A DNA stretch of 64,000 bases from Caulobacterales bacterium (GTDB lineage Bacteria > Pseudomonadota > Alphaproteobacteria > Caulobacterales > Aquidulcibacteraceae): contig JAFLCU010000012.1 of assembly GCA_017303355.1 (NCBI GenBank), positions 49,061-113,060 on the forward strand, given 5' to 3'. This document shows, one piece after another, positions 40,373 through 49,054 of this stretch; position 1 is the stretch's first letter, and each line of letters opens with the position of its first letter. Both the position numbers and the translations under genes were made by a program. The notes beneath the pieces were generated by a model. The model saw nothing but the letters and a program-made list of their open reading frames with translations. It searched no databases and was not told where the DNA came from.

Positions 40373-41791
40373 ATGCTTCGTTTTCGCTCGATCGTTTCGG
40401 CGCTGGCGCTCGGCGCGTTCGCCGTTCTGCCCGCATCGGCTCAAACGCGTTTCCCGACTGAAGGGTTCGCGGATCTGGTGGAGCGTTTGTCGCCAGCCGT
40501 TGTGAACATCGCGACCAGCCAACGCGTGGAGGGTGTTGATGATCTGCCGCGCTTCCCGCCGGGCTCGCCGATGGAGCGGCTGAACGAGGGCATGGGCGAA
40601 GCGCAGATTACCTCGCTGGGATCGGGCTTCATTATTTCCGCCGACGGCGTCGTCGTGACGAACAATCACGTCATCGAAGCCGCGGACGCGATCGAGGTGA
40701 TCCTGCAAAACGGCCAGCGCTATGAAGCGGTGGTCGTGGGCCGCGATCCGGCGACCGATATCGCGGTGCTGCGCATGAACGCGCGCCAGCCCATGCCCTA
40801 TGTGAACATGGGTGACAGCGACACCGCGCGCGTAGGCGATATCGTGCTCGCCATCGGCAATCCGTTCGGCTTTGGCGGTTCGCTGAGCGTCGGCGTCGTC
40901 AGCGCACGCAATCGCAACATCGATGCGGGCCGCTATGACGATTTCATTCAGACCGACGCCGCGATCAATCGCGGCAATTCGGGCGGGCCGTTGTTCAATA
41001 CGGACGGCGATGTGATCGGCGTGAACACCGCGATCGTGTCGCCCACAGGCGGCTCGGTCGGCGTTGGTTTCGCGACGCCGACCTCGATCGTGCGCCCGGT
41101 CGTCGATCAATTGCTGCGCTATGGCGAGACGCGGCGTGGCTGGCTTGGCGTGCGTCTGTCGAACGTGGATCGCGCGGCGGCGCAGCGTGCGGGGCATGCT
41201 GGCGAAGGCGGGGCGTTGATCACGCGCGTGACGCCTGGCGGGCCAGCGGCTAGCGCGGGCTTGCGCCCCGGCGACGTGGTTGTCGCGTTCAATGGCCGGC
41301 CCATCGCCGATAGCCGTACTTTGACGCGCATGATCGGCGAGGCGCCGATCGGCTCGCAAGCGCCGATCGAGATCGTGCGCGATGGCCATCGCTCCACGAT
41401 CACGGCGACGATCCAGCGCCTGGAAGAAAACGATGGCGGCGCGCGCGTGGCGACCGGCGGGGGCGCGACGACGCCGCGCAGCGATGGCGGCCCGCGTGGC
41501 GGACGCATCTTCGGCGTCGCGCTCTCTGAACTTGATGCAAGCTTACGCGAGGAGTTTCAGATCGAGCCGGACGTGCAGGGGCTCGTCGTGCTGGCGGTCG
41601 ATGTCGGCGGCGAAAACGAAGGCGTGCTGCGCGCGGGCGATGTGATCGAGGCGATGGGCGCAACGCCGATGGAGTCGATGGCGGCCGCGCGCGCGGTGGC
41701 CGGGCGCGCGGCGATCGGCGAGCACGCGGTCGTGGTGCGCATCAACCGCGAGGGCGCCGTGACGTATCGGCGGTTGCGGGCGCGGAGCTAG
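40373..41791 (+). CDS. DegP/HtrA-type periplasmic serine protease
   Basis: A 472-residue protein with signal peptide MLRFRSIVSALALGAFAVLP (cleaved after ASAQ). Trypsin-like domain: His in VVVTNNHVIEAADAIEV, Asp in RDPATDIAVLRMN, Ser in INRGNSGGPLFNTDG. PDZ1 from about 260 (RRGWLGVRLSNVDRA) and PDZ2 from about 375. It degrades or chaperones misfolded envelope proteins as oligomers. Position next to hflKC is typical in alphaproteobacteria. The linker between the PDZ domains is Gly/Arg-rich. DegP versus DegQ identity cannot be decided. Confidence 0.92.
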   Translation: MLRFRSIVSALALGAFAVLPASAQTRFPTEGFADLVERLSPAVVNIATSQRVEGVDDLPRFPPGSPMERLNEGMGEAQITSLGSGFIISADGVVVTNNHVIEAADAIEVILQNGQRYEAVVVGRDPATDIAVLRMNARQPMPYVNMGDSDTARVGDIVLAIGNPFGFGGSLSVGVVSARNRNIDAGRYDDFIQTDAAINRGNSGGPLFNTDGDVIGVNTAIVSPTGGSVGVGFATPTSIVRPVVDQLLRYGETRRGWLGVRLSNVDRAAAQRAGHAGEGGALITRVTPGGPAASAGLRPGDVVVAFNGRPIADSRTLTRMIGEAPIGSQAPIEIVRDGHRSTITATIQRLEENDGGARVATGGGATTPRSDGGPRGGRIFGVALSELDASLREEFQIEPDVQGLVVLAVDVGGENEGVLRAGDVIEAMGATPMESMAAARAVAGRAAIGEHAVVVRINREGAVTYRRLRARS

Positions 41792-42435
41792 GCGCGCAGA
41801 AGCGCCTGCACATCGCTGAGTGACGCGAGCACGCGCGCCTTGGTGTGCATCTCATCGTCGGCCTGCAGCAGATCGGGGATCATCACGGTCATGCAGCCGG
41901 CGCCGTGCGCGGCGCGGACGCCAGGCGGCGAATCCTCGATCGCCAGCACATCCATCGGCGCAAAGCCCAGCAGTTGCGAGGCCTTGAGGTATGGCTCCGG
42001 ATCGGGCTTGCCGTTGACGACATCCTGGCGCGTGACCACGGCGCGGAAACGATCGGCGAGATTGTAGGTCTTGAAATGCCGCTCGACCCATGGGCGCCGC
42101 GATGACGTGGCCAGGGCAAAGCCGAGGCCTAGCTCATCGAGCGCATCCATCAGCTCCAGCGCGCCGGCCTTCAGCGGCGCGGCGCGATCACCGATGTGCG
42201 CGCGCGTCGTTTCGATGAAATGCGCGAGCGGGAAATCGTCGCCATAATAGGTTTTGAGCTGCAGATCGTTGGCTTCGCGATGCATGCCGACGAGGCCGAG
42301 AAATTGCGCCTCGCTCATCGCATAGCCGAGCGCGTGCGCCGCATGAAAATGCGCCTCGCGCACCAATGCTTCGGAATCGATCAGCGTGCCGTCGAGATCG
42401 AAGACGATGGCTTTCGGCGCGCGCGGCAGGCTCAA
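41788..42435 (-). CDS. HAD superfamily phosphatase (beta-phosphoglucomutase-like)
   Basis: A 215-residue HAD enzyme with cap type 1. Motif I AIVFDLDGTLIDSEALVREA, motif II FALATSSRR, the Lys in VVNGKPDPEPYLKASQLLG, and motif IV VLAIEDSPPGVRAAHGAG. It belongs to the pgmB/YniC-like group of sugar-phosphate phosphatases or phosphonatase relatives. Substrate not evident. Starts four bases inside the end of serB and ends four bases inside the DegP-like gene (convergent). Co-expression with serB on the minus strand is likely. Confidence 0.88.
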   Translation of the reverse strand: MSLPRAPKAIVFDLDGTLIDSEALVREAHFHAAHALGYAMSEAQFLGLVGMHREANDLQLKTYYGDDFPLAHFIETTRAHIGDRAAPLKAGALELMDALDELGLGFALATSSRRPWVERHFKTYNLADRFRAVVTRQDVVNGKPDPEPYLKASQLLGFAPMDVLAIEDSPPGVRAAHGAGCMTVMIPDLLQADDEMHTKARVLASLSDVQALLRA

Positions 42436-43325
42436 GTCGCGAATTCCTCGCGGCGATAGCCTTGGAAGAAGAGCGCCGCTTCCAGGCTCATGTGATCGAT
42501 CTTGGCGTCGGCTTCGGCGGCGACCAGAGGCTTGGCGCGATAGGCGACGCCGAAGCCTGCTGCTTTGATCATGTCGAGGTCGTTGGCGCCGTCGCCGATG
42601 GCGAGCGCGTCCCGCTCTGTCGCGCCGATCGCGGCGGCTTCGGCGCGGAGCGCGTCGAGCTTGGCGGCGCGGCCGAGGATCGGCATTTGCACCGCGCCTT
42701 TGAGCGTCGCGCCATCATCGAGCAGCACATTGGCGCGGTTGGCGTGGAAGCCGGCGGCGTCGGCGACGCGCGCGGTGAAGAAGGTGAAGCCGCCGGAGAC
42801 GAGCACACAGCGCGCGCCATGCTTGGCCATCGTCTTCACGAAGGTGGCGGCGCCCGGATTGAGGCGTACGCGTTCATCGTAGGTGCGTTGCAGTGCGTCG
42901 AGCGCGAGACCTTTGAGTTTGGAGACGCGTTCGATCAATGCCGGCTCGAACTCCAACTCACCGCGCATGGCGCGCTCGGTGATGGCGGCGATCTCGGCTT
43001 TGAGGCCGGCGAAATCGGCGAGCTCATCGAGGCATTCCACATTGATGATGGTGGAATCCATGTCGGCCACGAGCAATTTCTTGCGGCGGCCTTCGACCGG
43101 TACGAGCGCCCAATCGACCGGGATTTCGGCGACAGCCGCGGCGGCCTCCTGTCGGAGTTCGCCATCGACGCGCTCATAGATCCATTGCGCGCTTTCCCAG
43201 CCCGCGAGCACGTCCGGCGGCGGCAATTTGCGGTTCAGCGCCACGCGGCCGAGCATCAGCAACGCTTCGCGGTAAGCGGGCTTGTTCTCCGGCGAGGCGA
43301 CAAAAACGAGGGCGTGGGCGGTCAT
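42432..43325 (-). CDS. serB: phosphoserine phosphatase
   Basis: A 297-residue protein, last step of serine synthesis. The N-terminal 80 residues form a regulatory/ACT-like part (VFVASPENKPAYREALLMLG). The HAD core has KLLVADMDSTIINVECLDEL, RCVLVSGGFTFFTARVADAA, and LAIGDGANDLDMIKAAGFGV. ATG 43325 was chosen because upstream codons come from a repeat. Overlaps the downstream HAD gene by four bases. Divergent from miaA, which in related genomes also neighbours serB. Confidence 0.95.
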   Translation of the reverse strand: MTAHALVFVASPENKPAYREALLMLGRVALNRKLPPPDVLAGWESAQWIYERVDGELRQEAAAAVAEIPVDWALVPVEGRRKKLLVADMDSTIINVECLDELADFAGLKAEIAAITERAMRGELEFEPALIERVSKLKGLALDALQRTYDERVRLNPGAATFVKTMAKHGARCVLVSGGFTFFTARVADAAGFHANRANVLLDDGATLKGAVQMPILGRAAKLDALRAEAAAIGATERDALAIGDGANDLDMIKAAGFGVAYRAKPLVAAEADAKIDHMSLEAALFFQGYRREEFAT

Positions 43326-43408
43326 GCCTCCCCTCCCGCTCCTGATCGCCCCGCGATCAGGACTCCACACAGTCCGAGGCGCAAGGCGCCTCGGCGGGGG
43401 AGGGGATA

Positions 43409-43541
43409 GGGGGTGGGGTGAAGCGCGGACGAAGATCGCTTAAGCATGCGCCTCAAGTAATGCACGCAGAGCACATGCGCATCATCCCAAATCGCGGCGC
43501 TTCACCCCACCCCCTAACCCCCTCCTCTCAAGAGGAGGGGG
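43409..43541. repeat. long inverted repeat and hairpin ahead of miaA
   Basis: An 18-bp perfect inverted repeat (43409-43426 and 43497-43514; arms GGGGGTGGGGTGAAGCGC and its complement) spans the serB-miaA gap. Directly after it CCCCCTCCTC (43518-43527), loop TCAA, GAGGAGGGGG (43532-43541) forms a 10-bp hairpin whose right arm is the miaA ribosome site. Confidence 0.75.
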
Positions 43542-43542
43542 A

Positions 43543-44463
43543 ATGAGTCCGCGCACGCTCCTCATCATGGGCCCGACCGCGAGCGGTAAGTCCGCCCTGG
43601 CGTTGGCGCTGGCCGAGCGTATCGGCGGCGAAATCGTCAATGCGGACTCGATGCAAGTCTATGCCGATTTTCGAGTGCTCACGGCGCGGCCGACACGCGA
43701 AGAAGAGGCGCAGGCGCCGCATCATCTCTACGGCCATGTCGACGCCGCGCGGCTCTACTCGACGGGGCGTTGGCTGGAGGATGCGCTGGCGGCGATCGCC
43801 GACATTCGCGCGCGCGGGCGGACGCCCATTCTGGTGGGCGGCACGGGACTCTATTTCAAAGCGCTGACGCAAGGCTTGGCCGACATTCCAGCGGCGGACG
43901 ATGAGACGCGCGCGGCGTTGCGTGAACGTGTGGCGCGGGAAGGCGCGCCGGCGCTGCACGCGGAATTGACGGCGCGCGATGCGGTGACGGCGGCGCGGTT
44001 GGAGCCGAATGACGCGCCGCGGATATTGCGCGCGCTGGAGGTGCTGGAAACGACGGGTGAGAGCATCAGTGCGTTGCAGGCGAACACAAAGCCAGCGTTG
44101 GCGCGCGATGAATGGGCTGGCCTCGCGCTGACGCCGGACCGTGAAGCGCTCTATGCGGCGATCAATACGCGGTTTGAGAAGATGCTTGAGCACGGCGCGC
44201 TGGATGAGGTGCGGGCGTTCGCGGCACGCAGGCTCGATGCTGCATTGCCTGCAATGAAAGCGCATGGCGCGCCGGCTTTGATGGCGCATTTGCGCGGGGA
44301 ACTCACGCTGGCGGAAGCGGCCGAGATCGGCAAGCGCGACACACGGCGCTACGCTAAGCGCCAGTTCACCTGGATCGGCGGACAAATGCCGGATTGGCCG
44401 CGTGTGGCGGATCACGATTTGGAAAGCAGGATCGCCGCCGTTTTGGCTTTGCCGCAAGGTTGA
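43543..44463 (+). CDS. miaA: tRNA dimethylallyltransferase
   Basis: A 306-residue enzyme adding an isopentenyl group to A37 of tRNAs that read U-starting codons. P-loop LLIMGPTASGKSALALALAE, the DSMQVYADFRVLTARPTREE region, PILVGGTGLYFKALTQGLAD, and RRYAKRQFTWIGGQ near the C-terminus are diagnostic. The GAGGAGG ribosome site is inside the right arm of a hairpin ending one base before the ATG. In many alphaproteobacteria ilvBN follow miaA, but here lipoprotein genes do. Confidence 0.96.
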   Translation: MSPRTLLIMGPTASGKSALALALAERIGGEIVNADSMQVYADFRVLTARPTREEEAQAPHHLYGHVDAARLYSTGRWLEDALAAIADIRARGRTPILVGGTGLYFKALTQGLADIPAADDETRAALRERVAREGAPALHAELTARDAVTAARLEPNDAPRILRALEVLETTGESISALQANTKPALARDEWAGLALTPDREALYAAINTRFEKMLEHGALDEVRAFAARRLDAALPAMKAHGAPALMAHLRGELTLAEAAEIGKRDTRRYAKRQFTWIGGQMPDWPRVADHDLESRIAAVLALPQG

Positions 44464-44506
44464 CACGATCGGCGCCGAGAGAAGCGCTGAAATTCGGGGA
44501 TTGTTC

Positions 44507-45013
44507 ATGCTGAGACGTGCGCTTGTCGGGCTGGTCGCAACTCTGGTGTTGAGCGCGTGCGCGGCCGCCGCGCCCGCGCCGACGCCCGAGAATGCCGGGC
44601 CGGTGGAGATCGTGCTTGAGCGCACGCCATGCTTTGGCTTTTGCCCGGACTACAGAGTGACGATCAGCGGCGATGGCGGCGTGCTGTTCGAGGGACGCCG
44701 GTTCGTGAATGTCACGGGCGAGCAACATGGCCAGATTTCGCCCGCGGAGGTGGAGGCGCTGTTGGCGCGCTTCGACGCGATCGGCTTCGATGAGCTGCGG
44801 AGCGAATATCGCGGCCAGATGACCGATTTACCCACAACCACGATCACGCTGACGCGCAATGGCCGCAGCAAATCGGTGCTCGATTACGGCGGCGTCAGCG
44901 CTGGCATGCCGCGGGCCGTGCGCGAACTGCAGGACGAAATCGATCGCGTGGCGGGAACCAGCCGCTGGGTGCTGCGCGACGGCCGGCCTGTCCGCGACCC
45001 GCCGCAGCCCTGA
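44507..45013 (+). CDS. DUF6438-like lipoprotein
   Basis: A 168-residue predicted lipoprotein: signal peptide MLRRALVGLVATLVLSAC with lipobox LSAC. The mature domain begins IVLERTPCFGFCPDYRVTIS, the cysteine motif CxGxCP of DUF6438, then GDGGVLFEGRRFVNVTGEQH and ISPAEVEALLARFDAIGFDE. Later DLPTTTITLTRNGRSKSVLD suits a beta-rich fold. Located in the cell envelope; function unknown. It begins 44 bases after miaA on the same strand. Confidence 0.8.
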   Translation: MLRRALVGLVATLVLSACAAAAPAPTPENAGPVEIVLERTPCFGFCPDYRVTISGDGGVLFEGRRFVNVTGEQHGQISPAEVEALLARFDAIGFDELRSEYRGQMTDLPTTTITLTRNGRSKSVLDYGGVSAGMPRAVRELQDEIDRVAGTSRWVLRDGRPVRDPPQP

Positions 45014-45081
45014 GGCTTCCGCCGCCCGCCGGGGCGCCCTAGAGTCCATCGCAGGGATTAAACGCCACGAGGGTTGGGGAA

Positions 45082-46017
45082 ATGAACATGCTTCGCGCGG
45101 CCGCGATCTGTGGCGCGGCGCTGTTTCTGAGCACGCCGGCCTGGGCGCAGAATTTGGCGTTGCGCGCGCCGCAATGGGCGCAGGCGCTGGTCTCCGCTGA
45201 CGTGATCCCGACAACCGGCGGCCGCTCGGCGCTCACCGCTGAAGGCATTGAGCTTTCCGTGCGCGTGACGATCGCGCCGTATCAGGGCGGCGTGGCGCGC
45301 GTGATCCGCTACGATCAGCGCGCCGATACCGGCACGCTTTATGTGCGCCGCTTCACGGGGCATTCGTCGACCGGCTGGTGGCTCTGGGGCGGCGATGCGC
45401 CGCGCGTCACCACGCCGACAGCGCCGCAACGCACCGAGATCGCCAATCTTGTACGCGCTGTGAGCGGCGTGGCGGGATCACTGGGCGGCGCATCCGAGGC
45501 GTGCCAGACGGGCGAGCAAGCCTATATCGAGGTTGCGGTCGCAGGCCGCGCGACGTCGCTCTCGCGCGCGTGCGTCACCAACGCGGACGCGGGCGGGCGC
45601 TTGGTGCAGCGCCTCTCTGAGCTGGCGGGATCGCGTAACGAAGAAGAATTGGCGGGTGCTGCGGTGGCGGAATTGCTCGAGGTCGATCGCGCGTTCGCGG
45701 CGATGGCGGCCGCGCAGGGCGTGCCGGCGGCGTTTGAGCATTATGCGGCGTCGGACGCTTTGATCGTGACGAGCGCGGAGACGATCGCGGGGCGCGAGGC
45801 GATCGTGCAATCTTACAGCACGTGGCCGCAAGGCGCGCGCTTGGAGTGGACGCCTGAGACGGCGCGCGTGTCGGCGCGCGGCGACATGGGCTGGACCTGG
45901 GGCAATTCCACCCACACCGGCGCGGACGGCGCCCGCCGCACCGGGCGCTACATTTCGATATGGACGCGCGATTACGAAGGCAATTGGCGCTACGCGTTCG
46001 ACGCGCCGATCCGCTAA
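45082..46017 (+). CDS. secreted protein with C-terminal SnoaL/DUF4440-like domain
   Basis: A 311-residue exported protein with signal peptide MNMLRAAAICGAALFLSTPA. Residues 25-175 are an unrecognised beta-rich domain (LSVRVTIAPYQGGVARVIRY and one Cys pair, EACQ/RACV). Residues 195-311 resemble an NTF2-like DUF4440 domain: AAVAELLEVDRAFAAMAAAQ, GVPAAFEHYAASDALIV, and SISIW-type end YISIWTRDYEGNWRYAFDAP. That fold often forms a small ligand pocket. GGGAAATG context supports the start. Role unknown. Confidence 0.7.
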   Translation: MNMLRAAAICGAALFLSTPAWAQNLALRAPQWAQALVSADVIPTTGGRSALTAEGIELSVRVTIAPYQGGVARVIRYDQRADTGTLYVRRFTGHSSTGWWLWGGDAPRVTTPTAPQRTEIANLVRAVSGVAGSLGGASEACQTGEQAYIEVAVAGRATSLSRACVTNADAGGRLVQRLSELAGSRNEEELAGAAVAELLEVDRAFAAMAAAQGVPAAFEHYAASDALIVTSAETIAGREAIVQSYSTWPQGARLEWTPETARVSARGDMGWTWGNSTHTGADGARRTGRYISIWTRDYEGNWRYAFDAPIR

Positions 46018-46028
46018 GTAGTGCACTC

Positions 46029-46130
46029 CGTCATCCCGGCCGACCGAAGGGAGAGCCGGGACCCAGGGATCATCGAGCTGCGCGTTTGCCTTGGATCCCG
46101 GATCACGCTCCGCGTGTCCTGGATGACGGA
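46029..46130. repeat. CGTCATCCCGG-type dispersed repeat
   Basis: CCGTCATCCCGG at the left end pairs with TGGATGACGG at the right end, with inner GAGCCGGGACCCAGGGATC and TTGGATCCCGGATCACGCTC segments. This is the widespread alphaproteobacterial intergenic palindrome type, single copy in this window, placed between two convergent genes. Confidence 0.65.
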
Positions 46131-46143
46131 AGTGATTGTGTGC

Positions 46144-46680
46144 TCAACCTGAAAAGCCACCCTCAGCAAGAAATCTGAGCTCTTCCTCCGTGCTCGCGCG
46201 CCCGAGCACGGGATTGCGGTGTGGGAAGCGGCCGAAGCGGGCGATGATTTCGCGGTGAACGATCGCGTAACGCGTGAACTCGGGATCGCCCAACGGAGTG
46301 ATGAGCGTCACGCTGCGGTCCTGCAGCGCCAGATTTTCCGCGTGCTCGAACGGCAGATAGAAGAATGCGCGCAAAGCCGAATCGGTGGCGGCGTCGAAGC
46401 CGTTGGCGATGGCGCGCGCGGCGACGCCTTGGGCAAGGCCATCGGTGGCGAAAGCGTGGGCGCTGTTACGGTACATGTTGCGCGGAAATTGATCGAGCAG
46501 CAGCACGAGCGCGAGCGCGCCTTCCGCGTCCCGCTCCCAAGTGCTGAGCTCACGGCGCGCGGCGGCGTGGTGCTCGGCTTCATATCCGCGGCAACGGCCA
46601 TCGAATGTCTCGTCTTTCGCGAACCAGGCCTTCGGCCCCGCATCGCGCCAGAAGCGCACGATCTCGCCCGCACTCGCCAT
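46144..46680 (-). CDS. DUF924 family protein
   Basis: A 178-residue cytosolic helical protein. Family marks: EIVRFWRDAGPKAWFAKDET, ALALVLLLDQFPRNMYRNSA, AFFYLPFEHAENLALQDRSV, and AIVHREIIARFGRFPHRNPV, followed by LGRASTEEELRFLAEGGFSG. DUF924 members resemble tetratricopeptide-like folds; their function is unknown. Divergent from ilvC (62 bases between starts). Confidence 0.9.
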   Translation of the reverse strand: MASAGEIVRFWRDAGPKAWFAKDETFDGRCRGYEAEHHAAARRELSTWERDAEGALALVLLLDQFPRNMYRNSAHAFATDGLAQGVAARAIANGFDAATDSALRAFFYLPFEHAENLALQDRSVTLITPLGDPEFTRYAIVHREIIARFGRFPHRNPVLGRASTEEELRFLAEGGFSG

Positions 46681-46742
46681 GAGGTTCTCCCTTTTTGCCT
46701 AAGGTAGGCGCCTGAGATATGGATGCCAACCGAAGGCATGGG

Positions 46743-47729
46743 ATGACGATGCAAGTTCGCTACGAGAAAGACGCGAATCCGGCGCTGATCGCCACGAAAA
46801 ACGTGGCCGTGATCGGCTATGGCGCGCAGGGGCACGCGCATGCGCTAAATCTACGCGACGCGGGCGTAAACGTGATCGTGGCGCTGCAGGCGCGCGCGCG
46901 GCGTGAGGCGCAGGCGCGCGGCGACGGCTTCGAGATCGTCAGCGTGGCGGATGCGACGCGGCGCGCGGACGTGCTGGTGATGTGCGCGCCAGATGAGGTG
47001 ATGCCGGATTTATATGCGGCCGAGATCGCGCCGCATCTGCGTGATGGGCAGACTTTGATGTTCGTGCATGGCTTTGCCGTGCATTTCGGTTTCATCAGCG
47101 CGCCGGCTGGCGTCGATGTGGCGATGGTGGCGCCGAAGGGGCCGGGCAAGGCGCTGCGCGAGGCGTTCACGCGCGGCGGCGGGTTGCCGTGCATTGTTGC
47201 TGTGGCGCAGGATGCGAGCGGCGGCGCTTCGGCGCTGGCGTATTCCTATGGCGCGGCGATCGGGTGCGGGCGCGCGGGCATGATCGAAAGCTCGTTCAAG
47301 ATCGAGACCGAGGGCGATCTCTATTGCGAGCAAGTCGTGCTCTGCGGCGGGCTCACGCATTTGATCCGCACGGCGTGGGAGGTGCAGGTGGAAGCCGGCA
47401 CGCCTCCGGAGCTGGCGTATTTCGACTGCCTGCACGAAGTAAAATTGCTCTCGGATTTGATCCATGAACGCGGCATCGCCGGCATGCATCTGGCGATCTC
47501 GAACACGGCCGAATACGGCGAATACGTCACCGGCCCGCGCGTGATTGATGCACACGTGAAGGACGCGATGCGCGCGGTGCTGGCGGACGTGCAAAGCGGC
47601 AAGTTCGCGCGCGAGTGGATGGCGGAGCACCGCGCGGGTGGGAAGAATTTGGCGCGGCTACGCGAGGCGGCTGCGGCGCATCCGATCGAGGACGCGGGGC
47701 GCACGGTGCGGGCGATGTTGGGAAAGTAA
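46743..47729 (+). CDS. ilvC: ketol-acid reductoisomerase (class I), divergent
   Basis: A 328-residue enzyme of branched-chain amino acid synthesis. Features: NVAVIGYGAQGHAHALNLRD (cofactor fold), LMFVHGFAVHFGFISAPAGV, MVAPKGPGKALREAFTRGGG, TEGDLYCEQVVLCGGLTHLI with the metal-binding Asp/Glu, FDCLHEVKLLSDLIHERGI with two further acids, and SNTAEYGEYVTGPRV. The active site is intact. The cofactor-selecting loop reads LQARARREAQARG instead of the usual Ser-rich form. It is shorter at the C-terminus and more divergent than most alphaproteobacterial IlvC, and ilvB/ilvN are absent nearby. Confidence 0.88.
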   Translation: MTMQVRYEKDANPALIATKNVAVIGYGAQGHAHALNLRDAGVNVIVALQARARREAQARGDGFEIVSVADATRRADVLVMCAPDEVMPDLYAAEIAPHLRDGQTLMFVHGFAVHFGFISAPAGVDVAMVAPKGPGKALREAFTRGGGLPCIVAVAQDASGGASALAYSYGAAIGCGRAGMIESSFKIETEGDLYCEQVVLCGGLTHLIRTAWEVQVEAGTPPELAYFDCLHEVKLLSDLIHERGIAGMHLAISNTAEYGEYVTGPRVIDAHVKDAMRAVLADVQSGKFAREWMAEHRAGGKNLARLREAAAAHPIEDAGRTVRAMLGK

Positions 47730-47795
47730 TATGGACCGCCGGCGCCTCGCCGGCATGCGCCTGAGCCGGCCGGCGAGGCGCCGGCGGTCCATATT
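47728..47795. repeat. AATATGGAC palindromic element, copy 3
   Basis: A perfect 27-bp inverted repeat (47728-47754 and 47769-47795) with a 14-base loop. The left arm begins inside the TAA of ilvC. Same family as 10818-10855 and 20772-20940. Confidence 0.8.
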
Positions 47796-47833
47796 GACTG
47801 GCGCGCGGCGCGCTCTGTGCTTAGACAGCGCCC

Positions 47834-49027
47834 ATGAAAATTGTCCGCATCGGCACGCCGCTTTCTTCGTCCGCGCTTCGCGTCATGTTTTTGGGCGGGG
47901 GTGAACTAGGCAAAGAGGTGGTCATCGAGCTGCAGCGCTTTGGCGTCGAGGTGATCGTGGTCGATCGTTATGCGGACGCGCCCGCCCAGCAGGTGGCGCA
48001 TCGTGCGCATGTGATCGACATGACGGACGGCAAGGCGCTGCGTGCGCTGGTCGAGCAGGAGAGGCCGCATCTGATCGTGCCGGAGATCGAGGCGATCGCG
48101 ACGGACGAATTGGTGCGCATCGAGGCCGATGGTCTGGCGCGCGTGATCCCGACGGCGAACGCGGCGCACGTGACCATGAATCGCGAACGTATTCGCGTGC
48201 TGGCGGCGGAAGAGTTGAAGCTGCCAACCTCGCCTCATGCGTTCGCGTCCTCGCTCGAAGAGATGCAGGCGGCGATCGATGAGATTGGCTTTCCGTGTTT
48301 CGTAAAGCCGGTGATGTCGTCGTCCGGCAAAGGCCAGAGCCGCTTGAAGGCGCAAGCCGATGTGGCGCCGGCATGGGATTATGCGATGAGCGCGGGGCGG
48401 GTGAAGCAGCCGCGCGTGATCATCGAAGGCCAGGTGCATTTCGATTTCGAGATCACATTGCTCACGGTGCGCGCAGAATCCGGCACGCATTTCTGCGAAC
48501 CGATCGGCCACGTGCAGGTCGATGGCGATTATGTCGAGAGCTGGCAGCCGCAAGCGATGAGCGCGTTGGCGTTGGAACGCTCGCGCGAGATCGCCGGCAA
48601 AGTGACAGAGGCTTTGGGCGGGCATGGCGTGTTTGGCGTCGAGCTGTTCGTAAAGGGCGATGAGGTCTGGTTCTCCGAGGTGAGCCCGCGCCCGCACGAT
48701 ACGGGGTTGGTGACACTTGCGAGCCAGGTGCAAAGCGAATTCGCGCTGCATGCGCGCGCGATTTTGGGGCTGCCGGTCGATACGTCGCTGCGTGCGCCGG
48801 GCGCGAGCGCGGTGATCTATGGCGGCATGGACGCCAAGGGCGTTGCGTTTGACGGCGTGGCCGAAGCGCTCGCCGTGCCGGATAGCGAGCTGCGTCTGTT
48901 CGGCAAACCCGAAAGCTTCAACAAGCGGCGCATGGGCGTGGCGCTGGCGCGCGGCGCGAATACGGATGAAGCGCGTGCACGCGCGAAGCAGGCCGCGTCG
49001 CTGGTCAAACCGGTGGCGCCGGACTAG
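47834..49027 (+). CDS. purT: formate-dependent GAR transformylase (PurT)
   Basis: A 397-residue ATP-grasp enzyme that uses formate and ATP to formylate glycinamide ribonucleotide in purine synthesis, an alternative to PurN. Visible: [74 protein letters not shown] (ATP-grasp loop), [34 protein letters not shown], and [15 protein letters not shown]. Length is normal. It starts 39 bases after the palindromic element, so the promoter must be short or internal to it. Confidence 0.95.
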   Translation: MKIVRIGTPLSSSALRVMFLGGGELGKEVVIELQRFGVEVIVVDRYADAPAQQVAHRAHVIDMTDGKALRALVEQERPHLIVPEIEAIATDELVRIEADGLARVIPTANAAHVTMNRERIRVLAAEELKLPTSPHAFASSLEEMQAAIDEIGFPCFVKPVMSSSGKGQSRLKAQADVAPAWDYAMSAGRVKQPRVIIEGQVHFDFEITLLTVRAESGTHFCEPIGHVQVDGDYVESWQPQAMSALALERSREIAGKVTEALGGHGVFGVELFVKGDEVWFSEVSPRPHDTGLVTLASQVQSEFALHARAILGLPVDTSLRAPGASAVIYGGMDAKGVAFDGVAEALAVPDSELRLFGKPESFNKRRMGVALARGANTDEARARAKQAASLVKPVAPD

Positions 49028-49054
49028 CGTTTCTCAAAACGAGGGAGACCCGCG

